NCBI GenBank assembly: GCA_949294195.1 | Contig: CASFGK010000016.1 | Coordinates: 62,001 to 126,000, forward strand | DNA length: 64,000 nt | Source: an uncultured Bacteroidales bacterium | GTDB taxonomy: Bacteria; Bacteroidota; Bacteroidia; Bacteroidales; UBA932 | Direction of reading: 5' to 3' | Shown: positions 1-9,171 of the stretch, in pieces | Layout of the letters: every line of letters begins with the position of its first letter | How positions within the stretch are numbered: position 1 is the stretch's first letter | Notes under the pieces: model-generated | What the model was told of the DNA's origin: nothing | What the model saw: only the letters and a program-made list of their open reading frames with translations | Databases searched by the model: none | Made by a program: the position numbers and the translations under genes

Positions 1-303
1 GGCGAAACCTTTACCATATATGACGAAAACGACCGGTACAAATTCAAGACATTCGAAGCCGGGAGCTATACTGCAAAACCGCTGCAGGTAAAAGTGATGG
101 ACAGCGGAAAGAGATGCGTTCCGGAGCACAGTCTCATGGACAAGAAAGCCTACTATGACAGCACCCTGAAGCATTTCAGCCCGAGCGAAAGGCGTCTGAT
201 CAACCCGCATTATTATAAAGTGGACATTTCAGACCAGCTCTATGACTTGAAGATGAGCATCATCAACCGTCTCGTTTCAGAAATAAACAACTTCAGCCTT
301 TGA
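1..303 (+). CDS. pncB: Nicotinate phosphoribosyltransferase, C-terminal end (partial)
   Basis: The reading frame is open from the first base of the window and ends at TGA 301-303, so about 100 C-terminal residues are present and the start lies outside. The tail carries the string NPHYYKVDISDQLYDLK, which I recognise from the C-terminus of Bacteroidales nicotinate phosphoribosyltransferases. That enzyme makes nicotinate mononucleotide from nicotinate and PRPP in NAD salvage. The next gene is a nicotinamidase, which produces nicotinate, so the two make a sensible salvage pair. The catalytic part is missing from the window, and the call rests on the tail and the neighbour. Confidence 0.75.
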   Translation, partial: GETFTIYDENDRYKFKTFEAGSYTAKPLQVKVMDSGKRCVPEHSLMDKKAYYDSTLKHFSPSERRLINPHYYKVDISDQLYDLKMSIINRLVSEINNFSL

Positions 304-308
304 CAGAC

Positions 309-896
309 ATGACAGATTCAGCACTTGTAGTAGTGGACATGCTTTACGATTTCATCGACGGGTCTCTCGCATGTCACAATTCCAAAAATGCGGTCAGGGA
401 AACCGTCTCCTTCATTGACAGGATGACAGCAGGACAGAACGGGGATGAAAGCGAGATTCTGGATACGTTCCCGATACTGTTCGTATGCGACCACCACCCT
501 GCAGACCACTGCTCGTTCACTTCCAATGGCGGGACCTGGCCGTCCCACTGTGTTGAAGGCACTCACGGAGGAGCCGTGCACGAAATGCTGCAGCCATACA
601 TGAAGGAAGAACTTGCATTCTACAAGGGATGCGACCGCGACAAAGAGCAGTATTCAGGGTTCGAAGGCATGAACAAGGCAGGACAGTCTCTCGGCGAAGT
701 GCTTGAACTGATGGACATAAAAGATGTGTACGTCTGCGGAATAGCTACCGAGTTCTGCGTCAGGGCCACATGCCGGGACCTTCTGGAAGCAGGATTTTCA
801 GTGCATCTTCTGTCGTCCGCCCTCGGATATACAGACCCTGACGGCCACCTTGCAGCCCTCAGGGAAATGGAGGCCTCGGGAATCGGAATTTTGTAA
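309..896 (+). CDS. pncA: Nicotinamidase (isochorismatase-like cysteine hydrolase)
   Basis: This 195-residue cytoplasmic enzyme should hydrolyse nicotinamide to nicotinate and ammonia. The catalytic triad of the family can be placed at Asp10 (ALVVVDMLYDF), Lys106 (FYKGCDRD) and Cys150 (GIATEFCVRAT). The metal site fits Asp61, His63 and His67 in CDHHPADH. I use ATG 309, which lies five bases after the pncB stop. A TTG at 300 overlapping that stop would add three residues and is less likely. The gene feeds the nicotinate phosphoribosyltransferase immediately upstream, and the two are almost certainly co-transcribed. Confidence 0.9.
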   Translation: MTDSALVVVDMLYDFIDGSLACHNSKNAVRETVSFIDRMTAGQNGDESEILDTFPILFVCDHHPADHCSFTSNGGTWPSHCVEGTHGGAVHEMLQPYMKEELAFYKGCDRDKEQYSGFEGMNKAGQSLGEVLELMDIKDVYVCGIATEFCVRATCRDLLEAGFSVHLLSSALGYTDPDGHLAALREMEASGIGIL

Positions 897-920
897 ACAA
901 GAATTATTTGTCTATCTTTG
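890..920 (+). promoter_or_regulatory. Bacteroidota promoter for the porin gene
   Basis: TTTG at 890-893, a 19-base spacer and TATCTTTG at 913-920 match the Bacteroidota -33/-7 consensus exactly. The -33 element overlaps the pncA stop codon. The -7 element ends nine bases before ATG 930, so the leader would be only a few bases long. Confidence 0.8.
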
Positions 921-929
921 CAGGTTCGT

Positions 930-3734
930 ATGAAGAACCTGTTATCGAAAATATGGATTCCTGCACTGCTGATCGGAATCGCCGCGATACAGTCCTTCGG
1001 GATTGACGCTGCCCGCACGGGGTTCATTTCCTCCGTTGCCGACTCCCTCAGACAGGCCAGAGTTGCAGACAGTTCTATCATCAAGGAATCGGTTGACTCT
1101 GAAACCGTTAAGGCTTCAGAGAATGTTATTCCCATACATTCCAACCAGGGAATAGCCTCAGTCATAGGCGAGATTTCATCAAAAGTGGATTCGGTAAGGT
1201 CCCTGACAGCGAGGGATACCATCATCCCGCCCGATTCGCTCAGACTTACGGATTCGATAAGATACAGATACTACGTGGAGCTCAAAGACGCTCCTACCAG
1301 ACAGTCCACAAGGGATTCGCTCATGGCAGCCGGAGATACCGTCCAGCTGAATCTTCTGGATTCCCTGTACAGGAAGGATTCTACCGAAATAGCCATCCGG
1401 GACTCCCTGATATGGTTCAACTCACTTCCGCGCAAGGAGCAGAAAAAAGTCATAAAGAAACAGGAACTCCCGATGTTGCTGGCCAGAATGGACAGTGTGC
1501 TGAACAGAAGAGACAGCATCATAGCAGCCAGAGACAGTATAATAGCAGCCACGCCGAGAATCCTGGAAACCTACGCCGTGCCGGACTCGATGCAGTACAA
1601 GAGACTCATAACGTGGACCCATGACAGGTATTTCAACAACGTGAACCTCCACGGACAGGATACCACCTACAACTATCATTTCTATGACTATCCGTTCTAC
1701 AAGAACGATGTGGAAGCGTCATATCTGGGAGTAATCGGCTCCCCGGTGCAGACCTACAACTATTTCAAGCGGGATGAGGAAGAGAATGTGGTTTTCTATA
1801 CCCCTTACAGGATTTACAACTATTCTCCCGAATCCCTTCCGATGTTCAATACAAAGACCCCTTATACCGAGCTTGCATACTGGGGAACGCTGTTCGCAAA
1901 CACTGACAAGGAAGAGTCGAACATCAAGATCCTGACGACACAGAACATCCTTCCCGAGCTAAACGTGACACTTGAGTACCACAGGTTCGGAGGCAACGGA
2001 ATGCTCAAACGGGAAGATGTGGACAACAGGACTTTTGTTGCTGCCGCCAACTACATGGGCAAGCGGTACCTCATGCATGCCGGATACATATACAACAAGG
2101 TGGAGAAAAGCGAGAACGGAGGTATAGTGGACAACACCTGGATAAGGGATACGACAGTGGATGCCAGGGAAATCGACATCCATCTGACCAACGCTTCAAA
2201 CAAGATAAAGAAGAACACTGTCTTCCTGGACCAGTCATACAGGATTCCTTTCAACTTCCTTAACAGTCTGGGCAGCAGGAAAGAAAAGAAAGCGGAGCGT
2301 GCCAGACGGGACAGTATAATGGCAACCGGCGACAGCGCAGCCATAAAAGCTTATCTGAAAGCACAGGAGGATAAGGAAGCCAAGGACGCTTCATCCGGGC
2401 AGCCCGACACTCTGGACAGGGATATTACCACTGCATTTATCGGTCACAGTTCGGAATACTCGGTATTCACGAAGATGTATACCGACGAAATAGGTACCGG
2501 GGAAGACGGACAGTTCGGCAGGGATCTGTACAACAACCGTTTCTACCTCAATCCAACAAGCAGCGCCGACTCGCAAAGGGTCATGAAATTCGAGAACAGG
2601 CTGTATATCAGGCTCCAGCCATGGGCTGAAGACGGCATAGTATCGAAGCTGGATGTGGGAATCGGTGACAAGCTCCTCAACTACTACGACTTCAGAAGCA
2701 CGCAGAATTACCTTTCCAAAGGGAAAAACGTAGTCAGAAACTCCGTATACCTGTATGCCGGAGCACAGGGCCAGTTCAGAAAATTCCTGAACTGGAACGC
2801 TACAGGCCAGTATACTTTCCTCGGGGCCGAAATCAATGATTTCAATATCGATGCAAATCTCGGATTCAACATTTTCCCGTTCAGAAAGGCCAGGAAAAGT
2901 CCGGTAAGTTTCAATGCGCATTTCAGGACTTCGCTCAAAGAGCCGGACTGGTACCAGCAGCATTATCTGTCAAACCATTACAAATGGGATAACAGTTTCG
3001 GCAAGATTTCGGAAACACGTATCGAAGCCGGTGCTTCCGTTCCGTTGTGGAAGTTGAAGGCGACTTTCGGATATGCTTTGTTAAGCAATAACATATATTA
3101 TGATACTGAAGGTATAGTAAGACAGAACTCCACTCCGATGAGTGTGATGACTGCTTCGCTGACCAAGAATTTCAGACTGTGGAAATTCCATTTTGACCAC
3201 CAGGCACTGTTCCAGATTTCATCCAATGCGGATGTACTTCCTCTGCCTTCTCTTGCATTGAATTTCAGATACTACTTCCAGTTCGATGTAGTGAAGAATG
3301 TCATGCAGATGCAGATAGGGGCAAATGCATGGTATACGACCAGATGGTATGCCCCGGCATACAGCCCTGCCCTCGGTCTGTTCCACAACCAGACGGAAGA
3401 GCAGTATGGAAACAGCCCGTATATCGATGCATTCGTGAATATACAGTGGAAAAGAGCCTGCATATTCTTAAAGGCGGTCAATGTGGGAATGGGATGGCCT
3501 GACAATGCCGTGGATTACTTCGGAGCACATCACTACATCAAGCCTCAGAGAGCCATCAAGTTCGGAATATTCTGGCCTTTCTATATCCATGCAGGCAAAA
3601 ACGCTTCGGTAGGGGGAGCATCATCCGCCGGGGAAGGCGGTCGTGGCGCTTCCGGACTGTCAGGTGACAGAATGTCATCAGGAGGGGGACGCTCCGCCGG
3701 TGGCATGAATACTGCAGCGGCACAAAGAAGGTAA
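930..3734 (+). CDS. Putative outer membrane porin (Porin_10-like beta-barrel)
   Basis: This is a 934-residue exported protein. Residues 1 to about 27 form a signal peptide (KNLLSKIW, then a hydrophobic core ending in SFGIDA). Residues 30-200 are rich in Asp-Ser with repeated RDS units and look helical or low-complexity. From about residue 220 there are many alternating aromatic/polar strands, for example FNARYYFQFD-like and IQWKRACIFLKAVNV segments, typical of the Bacteroidota putative porin family. The last 45 residues are Gly/Ser/Ala-rich after the final strand FGIFWPFYI, which is odd for a barrel. I chose ATG 930, because the TTG at 918 lies inside the promoter. The pairing with a downstream lytic transglycosylase is common in Bacteroidales. 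What it transports is unknown. Confidence 0.75.
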   Translation: MKNLLSKIWIPALLIGIAAIQSFGIDAARTGFISSVADSLRQARVADSSIIKESVDSETVKASENVIPIHSNQGIASVIGEISSKVDSVRSLTARDTIIPPDSLRLTDSIRYRYYVELKDAPTRQSTRDSLMAAGDTVQLNLLDSLYRKDSTEIAIRDSLIWFNSLPRKEQKKVIKKQELPMLLARMDSVLNRRDSIIAARDSIIAATPRILETYAVPDSMQYKRLITWTHDRYFNNVNLHGQDTTYNYHFYDYPFYKNDVEASYLGVIGSPVQTYNYFKRDEEENVVFYTPYRIYNYSPESLPMFNTKTPYTELAYWGTLFANTDKEESNIKILTTQNILPELNVTLEYHRFGGNGMLKREDVDNRTFVAAANYMGKRYLMHAGYIYNKVEKSENGGIVDNTWIRDTTVDAREIDIHLTNASNKIKKNTVFLDQSYRIPFNFLNSLGSRKEKKAERARRDSIMATGDSAAIKAYLKAQEDKEAKDASSGQPDTLDRDITTAFIGHSSEYSVFTKMYTDEIGTGEDGQFGRDLYNNRFYLNPTSSADSQRVMKFENRLYIRLQPWAEDGIVSKLDVGIGDKLLNYYDFRSTQNYLSKGKNVVRNSVYLYAGAQGQFRKFLNWNATGQYTFLGAEINDFNIDANLGFNIFPFRKARKSPVSFNAHFRTSLKEPDWYQQHYLSNHYKWDNSFGKISETRIEAGASVPLWKLKATFGYALLSNNIYYDTEGIVRQNSTPMSVMTASLTKNFRLWKFHFDHQALFQISSNADVLPLPSLALNFRYYFQFDVVKNVMQMQIGANAWYTTRWYAPAYSPALGLFHNQTEEQYGNSPYIDAFVNIQWKRACIFLKAVNVGMGWPDNAVDYFGAHHYIKPQRAIKFGIFWPFYIHAGKNASVGGASSAGEGGRGASGLSGDRMSSGGGRSAGGMNTAAAQRR
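1509..1550 (+). repeat. Two tandem 21-base units encoding RDSIIAA
   Basis: Two adjacent 21-base units differ at only two positions and encode RDSIIAARDSIIAA in the N-terminal, non-barrel part of the porin. They sit within a longer stretch of looser Asp-Ser repeats. Confidence 0.8.
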
Positions 3735-3741
3735 AATTATT

Positions 3742-4791
3742 ATGGTTAGTACAAGGACAAGACGATACATCATCGCCATAGTCCTGACATTCATTGCCGT
3801 GACGGCAATTGACAGGGCTCGCGTGATGGAATCGTCCGAATCAAAGGAAAGCTTTGATTCACAGGAAATCAAGTGTGCAATCGTTCTGGAGAACGACATG
3901 TACAGCAACGACGGCCTGAATACAGGCTTCAACTACGAACTTCTGAACCAGTTTGCAAAGACTGCCGGAAGGGATCTGAAAATAGTCACCGCACACAAAG
4001 GGGAGAATTATCTGGACTCCCTCAAGGAAGGCACAGTCGACCTGGCGGTCCTGCCTCCGTCAGTTGCGGAAGACCATGACGAACTGATGGTTTCCATAAA
4101 GACAGGGGACAACTCCGTATGGGCTGTCAGAAAAGAGAATCCGAACGATATCATGGCTATCAGTTCATGGATCAGCTATTATGAAAAGACACCGGAATAT
4201 TCCGATGCCAGAGAAAGGTTCTTCAATGCCTACGATCCGCATGCAAAGTCAAAATCATCCCATATCAGTCCGTACGACAGTCTGATCAGGAAATACGCCG
4301 GCGTTCTGGGATGGGACTGGAGGATGCTTGCCGCCGTGATATATCAGGAATCAAGATTCTCCATCAATTCCCGTTCAGGAAGAGGTGCTGCCGGTCTTAT
4401 GCAGGTAATGCCGTCAACAGCGGAATATTACGGCATAAATGACCTTACGGACCCTGAGGAAAACATAAAGGTGGGGACCATGCATCTGGAAAGGCTGCAG
4501 GAAATGTTCGACGATGAAGACATGGACAGCAAGGAGAAGGTGCTTTTCACGCTTGCTTCATACAATGCCGGCGAAGGACGTATAGCCGACTGCAGGGCGC
4601 TTGCTTCGGTGCGCGGCCTCGACAAGAACAAATGGGAAGAAGTGGTGCAGGTGATTCCTGAAATGAGAATCGACTCCATACTGAAAGAAGAGTGTGTCAG
4701 GCTGGGAAAATTCCAGGGACACGAGACAATCAGCTATGTAGACAGTATCCTGAACATCTACAGCAGGTTCTGTGCCATCTGCCCGGCATAG
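3742..4791 (+). CDS. Membrane-bound lytic transglycosylase (MltF-like)
   Basis: The 349-residue protein starts with an N-terminal membrane or signal segment (RRYIIAIVLTFIAVTAI). Residues 45-125 look like the solute-binding (SBP_bac_3) type domain found in MltF. The SLT domain spans about 180-320. Its hallmark IYQESRFS places the catalytic glutamate at Glu203, followed by GAAGLMQVMPSTA and ASYNAGEGR. The family cleaves peptidoglycan glycan strands to 1,6-anhydro-muropeptides in the periplasm. The gene begins seven bases after the porin stop, so the two share a transcript. The binding domain is shorter than in E. coli MltF (about 518 residues in all), and its ligand is unknown. Confidence 0.85.
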   Translation: MVSTRTRRYIIAIVLTFIAVTAIDRARVMESSESKESFDSQEIKCAIVLENDMYSNDGLNTGFNYELLNQFAKTAGRDLKIVTAHKGENYLDSLKEGTVDLAVLPPSVAEDHDELMVSIKTGDNSVWAVRKENPNDIMAISSWISYYEKTPEYSDARERFFNAYDPHAKSKSSHISPYDSLIRKYAGVLGWDWRMLAAVIYQESRFSINSRSGRGAAGLMQVMPSTAEYYGINDLTDPEENIKVGTMHLERLQEMFDDEDMDSKEKVLFTLASYNAGEGRIADCRALASVRGLDKNKWEEVVQVIPEMRIDSILKEECVRLGKFQGHETISYVDSILNIYSRFCAICPA

Positions 4792-4827
4792 GACAGGATA
4801 TGGAAGGCAGTAAAAGTTGTGGACATT

Positions 4828-6015
4828 TCATGAGACCCTGACCGTTTTGGCAGGGTCTATTTTTGTTATGAACAAAGCCGGCAGAAGCAGAAGAAGCATG
4901 ATGCCGATATATGCTGCGGCATCTGCCAGCAGGAACATGGGCAGATCGGCATGCACCGGAACAAACGGAAGGAAATAGTTCTCCGGGTCAAGTCTGATCA
5001 GATGGGTCCGGCCCTGTATGAAACAGAACAGCAGCGCAAATACGTTGCCGATGGCCATCCCTTTCAGGACTGCCGATGATGCACTGGCCAGAAACACTTT
5101 TGCTATGCGTCTGTCATCCATGCCGAGGGATTTGAGAAGCCCTATGGTCGATATGTTTTCGAAAAGCATGATGAGCAGCCCGGAAATCATGTTGAAACCT
5201 GCGACAGCTGTCATAAGCAGAAGGATGATGAATACATTGAAGTCAATCAGATTCAGCCAGTCGAATACCTGAGGGAAACGCGATACCGCAGACCTCGCTA
5301 CGACTGTCGTCTCATCATCGGAAGCGTAAAGAAGGGCAAGACTGCCTATATCCTGCTGCATCTTCTCCATACCCTGCATGTTCTTGTACCGGCGGTCAAG
5401 AATCACTTCCAGAGCGGAAACCTGTCCGCTATCCCACCCGTTGACGCGCTGCATATCTGACAATCCGACAAATACCATCATACCGGCATTGCCGCCATCC
5501 AGCATGTCATCGTATACGGAACTTACCGTAAAGTTCCTGACCCTTACTTTCTCCCCTATGAAATATGACGGGAGTCTGTCACCGGGACCAAGGCGAAGCA
5601 TGGAAGCCAGAGTAGATGGGATGGACACGCATAAAGACGGTATGGAATCGGTTCCCGTTATCCGATCCATATTCTCCACTCCCTTGAAAAGTACTCCCTG
5701 TATCTCGGTCCCGTTTCTGACTATTCCTGCCTTGTATACTGCAGGTACGATATCCTCTACCCCGTCAAGCGATTCCACATGCTCCAGATATGCAGGATAC
5801 CGGTCTATCGGAGAGGATTCGTCAAGATAATTCAGATTTACAGGTGTTAGCTGGACATCACCGGACAGGAAAGAAATTCCGTCCCTGATTTCATTCCGGA
5901 AACCGGATGAAATCGAGACGGAAACAATCATCACGAAAAAACTGACGGCAATGGATACCATTGCAATCCTCCCCTTGAAACGGAGCCGCCTTGCGATGAA
6001 CAGAGAGACATCCAT
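4828..6015 (-). CDS. ABC transporter permease of the FtsX/LolC-LolE type
   Basis: The 395-residue membrane protein has the usual layout of this family: one transmembrane helix near residues 18-38, a large extracytoplasmic domain to about 260, then three helices in the C-terminal part (around 265-295, 310-335 and 360-385). The start MDVSLFIARRLRFKGR and the FxxISTIGLLKSLGM-like segment before helix three are characteristic. Members release lipoproteins from the inner membrane (LolCDE) or act in MacB-type export. No ATPase gene is adjacent, so the exact partner cannot be told. The gene starts 12 bases after the M13 peptidase stop and is probably in the same operon. Confidence 0.85.
   Translation of the reverse strand: MDVSLFIARRLRFKGRIAMVSIAVSFFVMIVSVSISSGFRNEIRDGISFLSGDVQLTPVNLNYLDESSPIDRYPAYLEHVESLDGVEDIVPAVYKAGIVRNGTEIQGVLFKGVENMDRITGTDSIPSLCVSIPSTLASMLRLGPGDRLPSYFIGEKVRVRNFTVSSVYDDMLDGGNAGMMVFVGLSDMQRVNGWDSGQVSALEVILDRRYKNMQGMEKMQQDIGSLALLYASDDETTVVARSAVSRFPQVFDWLNLIDFNVFIILLLMTAVAGFNMISGLLIMLFENISTIGLLKSLGMDDRRIAKVFLASASSAVLKGMAIGNVFALLFCFIQGRTHLIRLDPENYFLPFVPVHADLPMFLLADAAAYIGIMLLLLLPALFITKIDPAKTVRVS
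4833..4865 (+). terminator. Intrinsic terminator after the porin/transglycosylase pair
   Basis: The arms AGACCCTG (4833-4840) and CAGGGTCT (4851-4858) pair perfectly around a 10-base loop and are followed by ATTTTTG. The hairpin lies inside the last codons of the convergent permease gene. There is no T-run on the other strand, so it works for rightward transcripts. Confidence 0.8.
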
Positions 6016-6027
6016 CCGAGAGCCGGA

Positions 6028-8037
6028 TTACCAGATCACAACCCTTTCGCTTTCCGGACGGTACATTGCATCCCCGGCCTTGATACCGAAAGCATCGAAG
6101 AAAGTCTGCAGGTTGCGAAGTGTCACATTCACCCTATTTTCTCCGAGAGAGTGCACATCGAGTCTTGTGAGTCTGGCCTTTTCTTCGTCAGTAATGTTCT
6201 GCGCCCAGATATTGGCATATGACAGGTAGAATCTCTGCTCGGCAGTATAGCCGTCTATCGGAGCAGGACGCTTGCCTTCAAACGAATTCTGCAGTGCCGT
6301 ATATGCAATCCTCAGACCGCCCTGGTCTGCAATGTTCTCACCCAGACAGAGGGCTCCGTTGGCCATAAGGCCTGGCAGTATCTCTATCTGGTTGAACTGC
6401 CCGACAAGTATCTGCGCTTTCTTGTTGAAAGCTTCCGCATCGGATTCTTCCCACCAGTTGACCATATTGCCGTCCCTGTCGAACATACGGCCCTGGTCAT
6501 CGAAACCGTGCGTCATCTCATGACTGATGACTACGCCGATTGCGCCATAGTTGAGGGCGTCATCGGCTGCAGGATTGTAGAAAGGAGGCTGCAGAATGGC
6601 TGCAGGGAAACATATTTCGTTGGTAGTAGGATTGTAATAGGCATTGACAGTCTGAGGGCTCATGAACCATTCGTCCTTGTCTGTCCGCTTGCCCATACGG
6701 GACATGTTGTCGGATACATACCACTTGGATGCATTCCTGATATTCTCGTAATAACTGAGCGAAGGATTGATGATCAGTGACGAATAGTCTTTCCACTTGT
6801 CAGGATATCCTATCTTCACCGTGAAAGCGTCAAGTTTCTCATGAGCCTTTGCCTTTGTGGCATCACTCATCCATGCGAGGGAATCCACATGCTCCCCGAG
6901 AGCTACCCGGAGATTCTCGACCATGAGTTTGACACGCTCCTTGTCTTCAGCAGGGAAATATCTTGTAACATAGATCTCACCGACAGCCTCAGACAGAATG
7001 CTGTTCGGCACTTCCATAGCCCGTTTCCAGCGGGGCTTCTGTTCCCTGACTCCGGCCATCTGCTTCTGGAAGAAATCGAATGATGCCACATAAAAGCTGT
7101 CGCTCAGTGCGCTGCAGGCTCCTTTGAGCAACTGTCCCGCAAGATAGTTCTTCATTTTGGAGAGATCAGTCTCTTCCATAATGGAATCAAGGGCGGAGAA
7201 ATATGACGGCTGGCAGACAACGAGCTTTTCCTGAGGCTGGATTCCGGAAAGACGGAAATAAAGTCCGAAATCAAGGTTCGGATACTCCTTCTCGAGCTCT
7301 TCTGAAGACATGGGGTTGTATGACTTGGCCACATCCCTCAGCTCGACATTTGACCACGAAGCCTTTGCCAGCCTGTCCTCTATGTCAAGGGCATCTTCGG
7401 CTGCCTGAGCCGCGTTTTCCATTCCGGAGAGAGTGAAAATCCTCTCAAGGAATGTCCTGTAGCCGGCCTTCAGGGCTGTATTTGCCGTATCCAGATAGTA
7501 GTCCCTGTCCGACATGCCCAGACCGGACTGGTTCAGATAGAGTATCTGCCTTCTGCTGTCTGCCAGATCGGCTGAGACATACGGGGCGAACAAAGGATAG
7601 TCAGATGCCGAATGAAGCTCTGTAACGGCTTCCATCAGACCTCTTTTGTCCTTGACAGACATGACCATGTCAAGCAAAGGCCTGACAGGCTCCGCCCCCT
7701 CGGCATTGAGTCGGGTGGAGTCGAGCCCCATCTTGTACAGATCGGAAATTTTCTGCTCGACACTGCCCGGCATAGGGGATGTCTGCCCCATGGACTTGAA
7801 AAGTTCATTCAGCCTTTTCTGGTTGTTCTCGCTGATCATGTCCATCACTCCATATCTGGAGTACTCCGGTTTCAGAGGATGCTTCTTCTGCCAGCCTCCC
7901 GTCGCAAACTCATAAAAGTCTTCTGCCGGAGACACAGATGTATTGAGATTTGTAATATCCAGAGCCGATGTCTCGGTTTCCGGACTTCCGCAGGCCACGG
8001 CAAGAACCGGAAGCACTGCAATCATAATTTTTTTCAT
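6028..8037 (-). CDS. M13 family zinc metallopeptidase lipoprotein (neprilysin/PepO-like)
   Basis: The 669-residue protein has a lipoprotein signal with lipobox LAVAC, so it should be anchored to a membrane on the periplasmic or outer face. The M13_N domain fills about residues 40-420 and the catalytic domain the rest. HEMTH at 506-510 binds zinc with the glutamate of GENIAD, and NAYYNPTTNEICFP is the conserved substrate-binding stretch. It ends in RVVIW, the usual bacterial variant of the family C-terminus. Members cut short peptides; the natural substrate here is unknown. It has a possible promoter of its own upstream and is followed by the permease gene. Confidence 0.95.
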   Translation of the reverse strand: MKKIMIAVLPVLAVACGSPETETSALDITNLNTSVSPAEDFYEFATGGWQKKHPLKPEYSRYGVMDMISENNQKRLNELFKSMGQTSPMPGSVEQKISDLYKMGLDSTRLNAEGAEPVRPLLDMVMSVKDKRGLMEAVTELHSASDYPLFAPYVSADLADSRRQILYLNQSGLGMSDRDYYLDTANTALKAGYRTFLERIFTLSGMENAAQAAEDALDIEDRLAKASWSNVELRDVAKSYNPMSSEELEKEYPNLDFGLYFRLSGIQPQEKLVVCQPSYFSALDSIMEETDLSKMKNYLAGQLLKGACSALSDSFYVASFDFFQKQMAGVREQKPRWKRAMEVPNSILSEAVGEIYVTRYFPAEDKERVKLMVENLRVALGEHVDSLAWMSDATKAKAHEKLDAFTVKIGYPDKWKDYSSLIINPSLSYYENIRNASKWYVSDNMSRMGKRTDKDEWFMSPQTVNAYYNPTTNEICFPAAILQPPFYNPAADDALNYGAIGVVISHEMTHGFDDQGRMFDRDGNMVNWWEESDAEAFNKKAQILVGQFNQIEILPGLMANGALCLGENIADQGGLRIAYTALQNSFEGKRPAPIDGYTAEQRFYLSYANIWAQNITDEEKARLTRLDVHSLGENRVNVTLRNLQTFFDAFGIKAGDAMYRPESERVVIW

Positions 8038-8079
8038 ATCCTATTTAATATCCTTTCGTTTTAATTTCAATCCGACCTG

Positions 8080-8087
8080 CGAAGATA
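8080..8087 (-). promoter_or_regulatory. Possible -7 element for the M13 peptidase gene
   Basis: On the minus strand TATCTTCG matches TAnnTTTG except for one base, about 43 bases before the start codon. No good -33 element lies 19 bases upstream. A 6-base inverted repeat (TGGACA 8107-8112, TGTCCA 8127-8132) sits just upstream and could be an operator. Confidence 0.35.
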
Positions 8088-8201
8088 CTAAAATTTCATA
8101 GTGATGTGGACATACCGAAGCAAATTTGTCCATTACGCCCTTTTTAATGTACCTGCCGGAAGCGGATTATCATATCGCATTTCCCGGTACGGACCGGAAA
8201 A

Positions 8202-9158
8202 TCACAGGACCTTCAGTCTGGCCTCTGCCGTAAGGCGTTCGGATTCAGGTCCGTACTTGGCAAGCATCTGAAGATACTTTTTCTCCAGTTTGGTATTCTT
8301 CTGCCGGCGCGCTATTATCACGCTGTTCTTTATGGCGGTATAGTCGTCAGGCACGGCTTTCAACACTTTGTTGTAGTATTTGAGGGCTGTCTTGTAATCC
8401 TTCTCGACCACAAGATAATATGATCCTACATTATCCATGAACACGGTCATGTCCGGATAATAGTCAAGCATTTTTTCAGACAGGGAGTAGAAGGCTGAAT
8501 ATGACCCCTGGCTCCCTATGTTGAAAAATGTAAAACAGAATTCCTGGATAATGTCCGGGAAAAGCGTATCAGTCACTTCCAGTCCCGGATATTCCCATTT
8601 CCCGTCCACAAGGACATTCTCGTCTATGAGCTTTTCCAGATACGCAAGGGCCATATCGGGACTTTCCTTTTCATAGGCGACAAGAGCCGTAGCTTTGAGA
8701 GACCTGAGGTCCAGCCGGTCCGCATCCTGCCTGATAGCCTTGTCAAGATACTTCATGGACATGGTATAGAGCGAGTCATTATAGAAAATCTCCTGGAAAT
8801 AGTTCACATCCGTATCGGAAGAGTCTTTCAAGGTGATGACAGGATCGGCACCCATGAACTTCTTCTGTCTTTTCGGAACCACTTCGGTGCTTTGGGATTT
8901 TGCAAAATAATAACTGAACTTGGCAGTAAGAAGACGGACGTCTTCCGGAGCTATCTTCTCCCAGCCGTCCAGAAGGGTCTCGATGCCGACTCCGTCATAT
9001 CCGAGCTTGGATACCAGAAGGTTGTATCTCTCGGCATATTGTTCTATGCGTGGATCTTCCTTATTTTCTTCCTGTGCTCCTGCTGCAAATCCGGCCGCTG
9101 TCATGATTTCCGCTGCAGCAACTATGGTACAGAACAGGATTTTTTTTACTATTGTCAT
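8202..9158 (-). CDS. Exported TPR-repeat protein, function unknown
   Basis: This 318-residue protein has an N-terminal signal peptide (KKILFCTIVAAAEIMTAAGFAAGAQ), so it is likely periplasmic. About residues 115-305 are helical with tetratricopeptide-like units, clearest in DYKTALKYYNKVLKAVPDDYTA followed by NTKLEKKYLQMLAKYGP. TPR proteins usually act as binding scaffolds. No enzyme motif is visible. It begins 13 bases after rsmF ends and looks like the last gene of the pyrE-SRPBCC-rsmF transcript. The export signal makes it functionally unlike the RNA and nucleotide genes it follows. Confidence 0.75.
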   Translation of the reverse strand: MTIVKKILFCTIVAAAEIMTAAGFAAGAQEENKEDPRIEQYAERYNLLVSKLGYDGVGIETLLDGWEKIAPEDVRLLTAKFSYYFAKSQSTEVVPKRQKKFMGADPVITLKDSSDTDVNYFQEIFYNDSLYTMSMKYLDKAIRQDADRLDLRSLKATALVAYEKESPDMALAYLEKLIDENVLVDGKWEYPGLEVTDTLFPDIIQEFCFTFFNIGSQGSYSAFYSLSEKMLDYYPDMTVFMDNVGSYYLVVEKDYKTALKYYNKVLKAVPDDYTAIKNSVIIARRQKNTKLEKKYLQMLAKYGPESERLTAEARLKVL

Positions 9159-9171
9159 GATTGCAAATTGT

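Noticed and set aside
918-929. TTG start of the porin
   Set aside because: These bases are part of the -7 promoter element; ATG 930 begins a good signal peptide.
620-1225. Antisense open frames of 60-260 codons such as 620-1225, 12603-13397 and 43503-44339 on the minus strand
   Set aside because: They lie opposite well-identified genes, have no recognisable motif, and their composition follows from the codon pattern of the sense gene.
8181-8200. Inverted repeat after the TPR gene as terminator
   Set aside because: The arms have a mismatch and no T-run follows on the minus strand.
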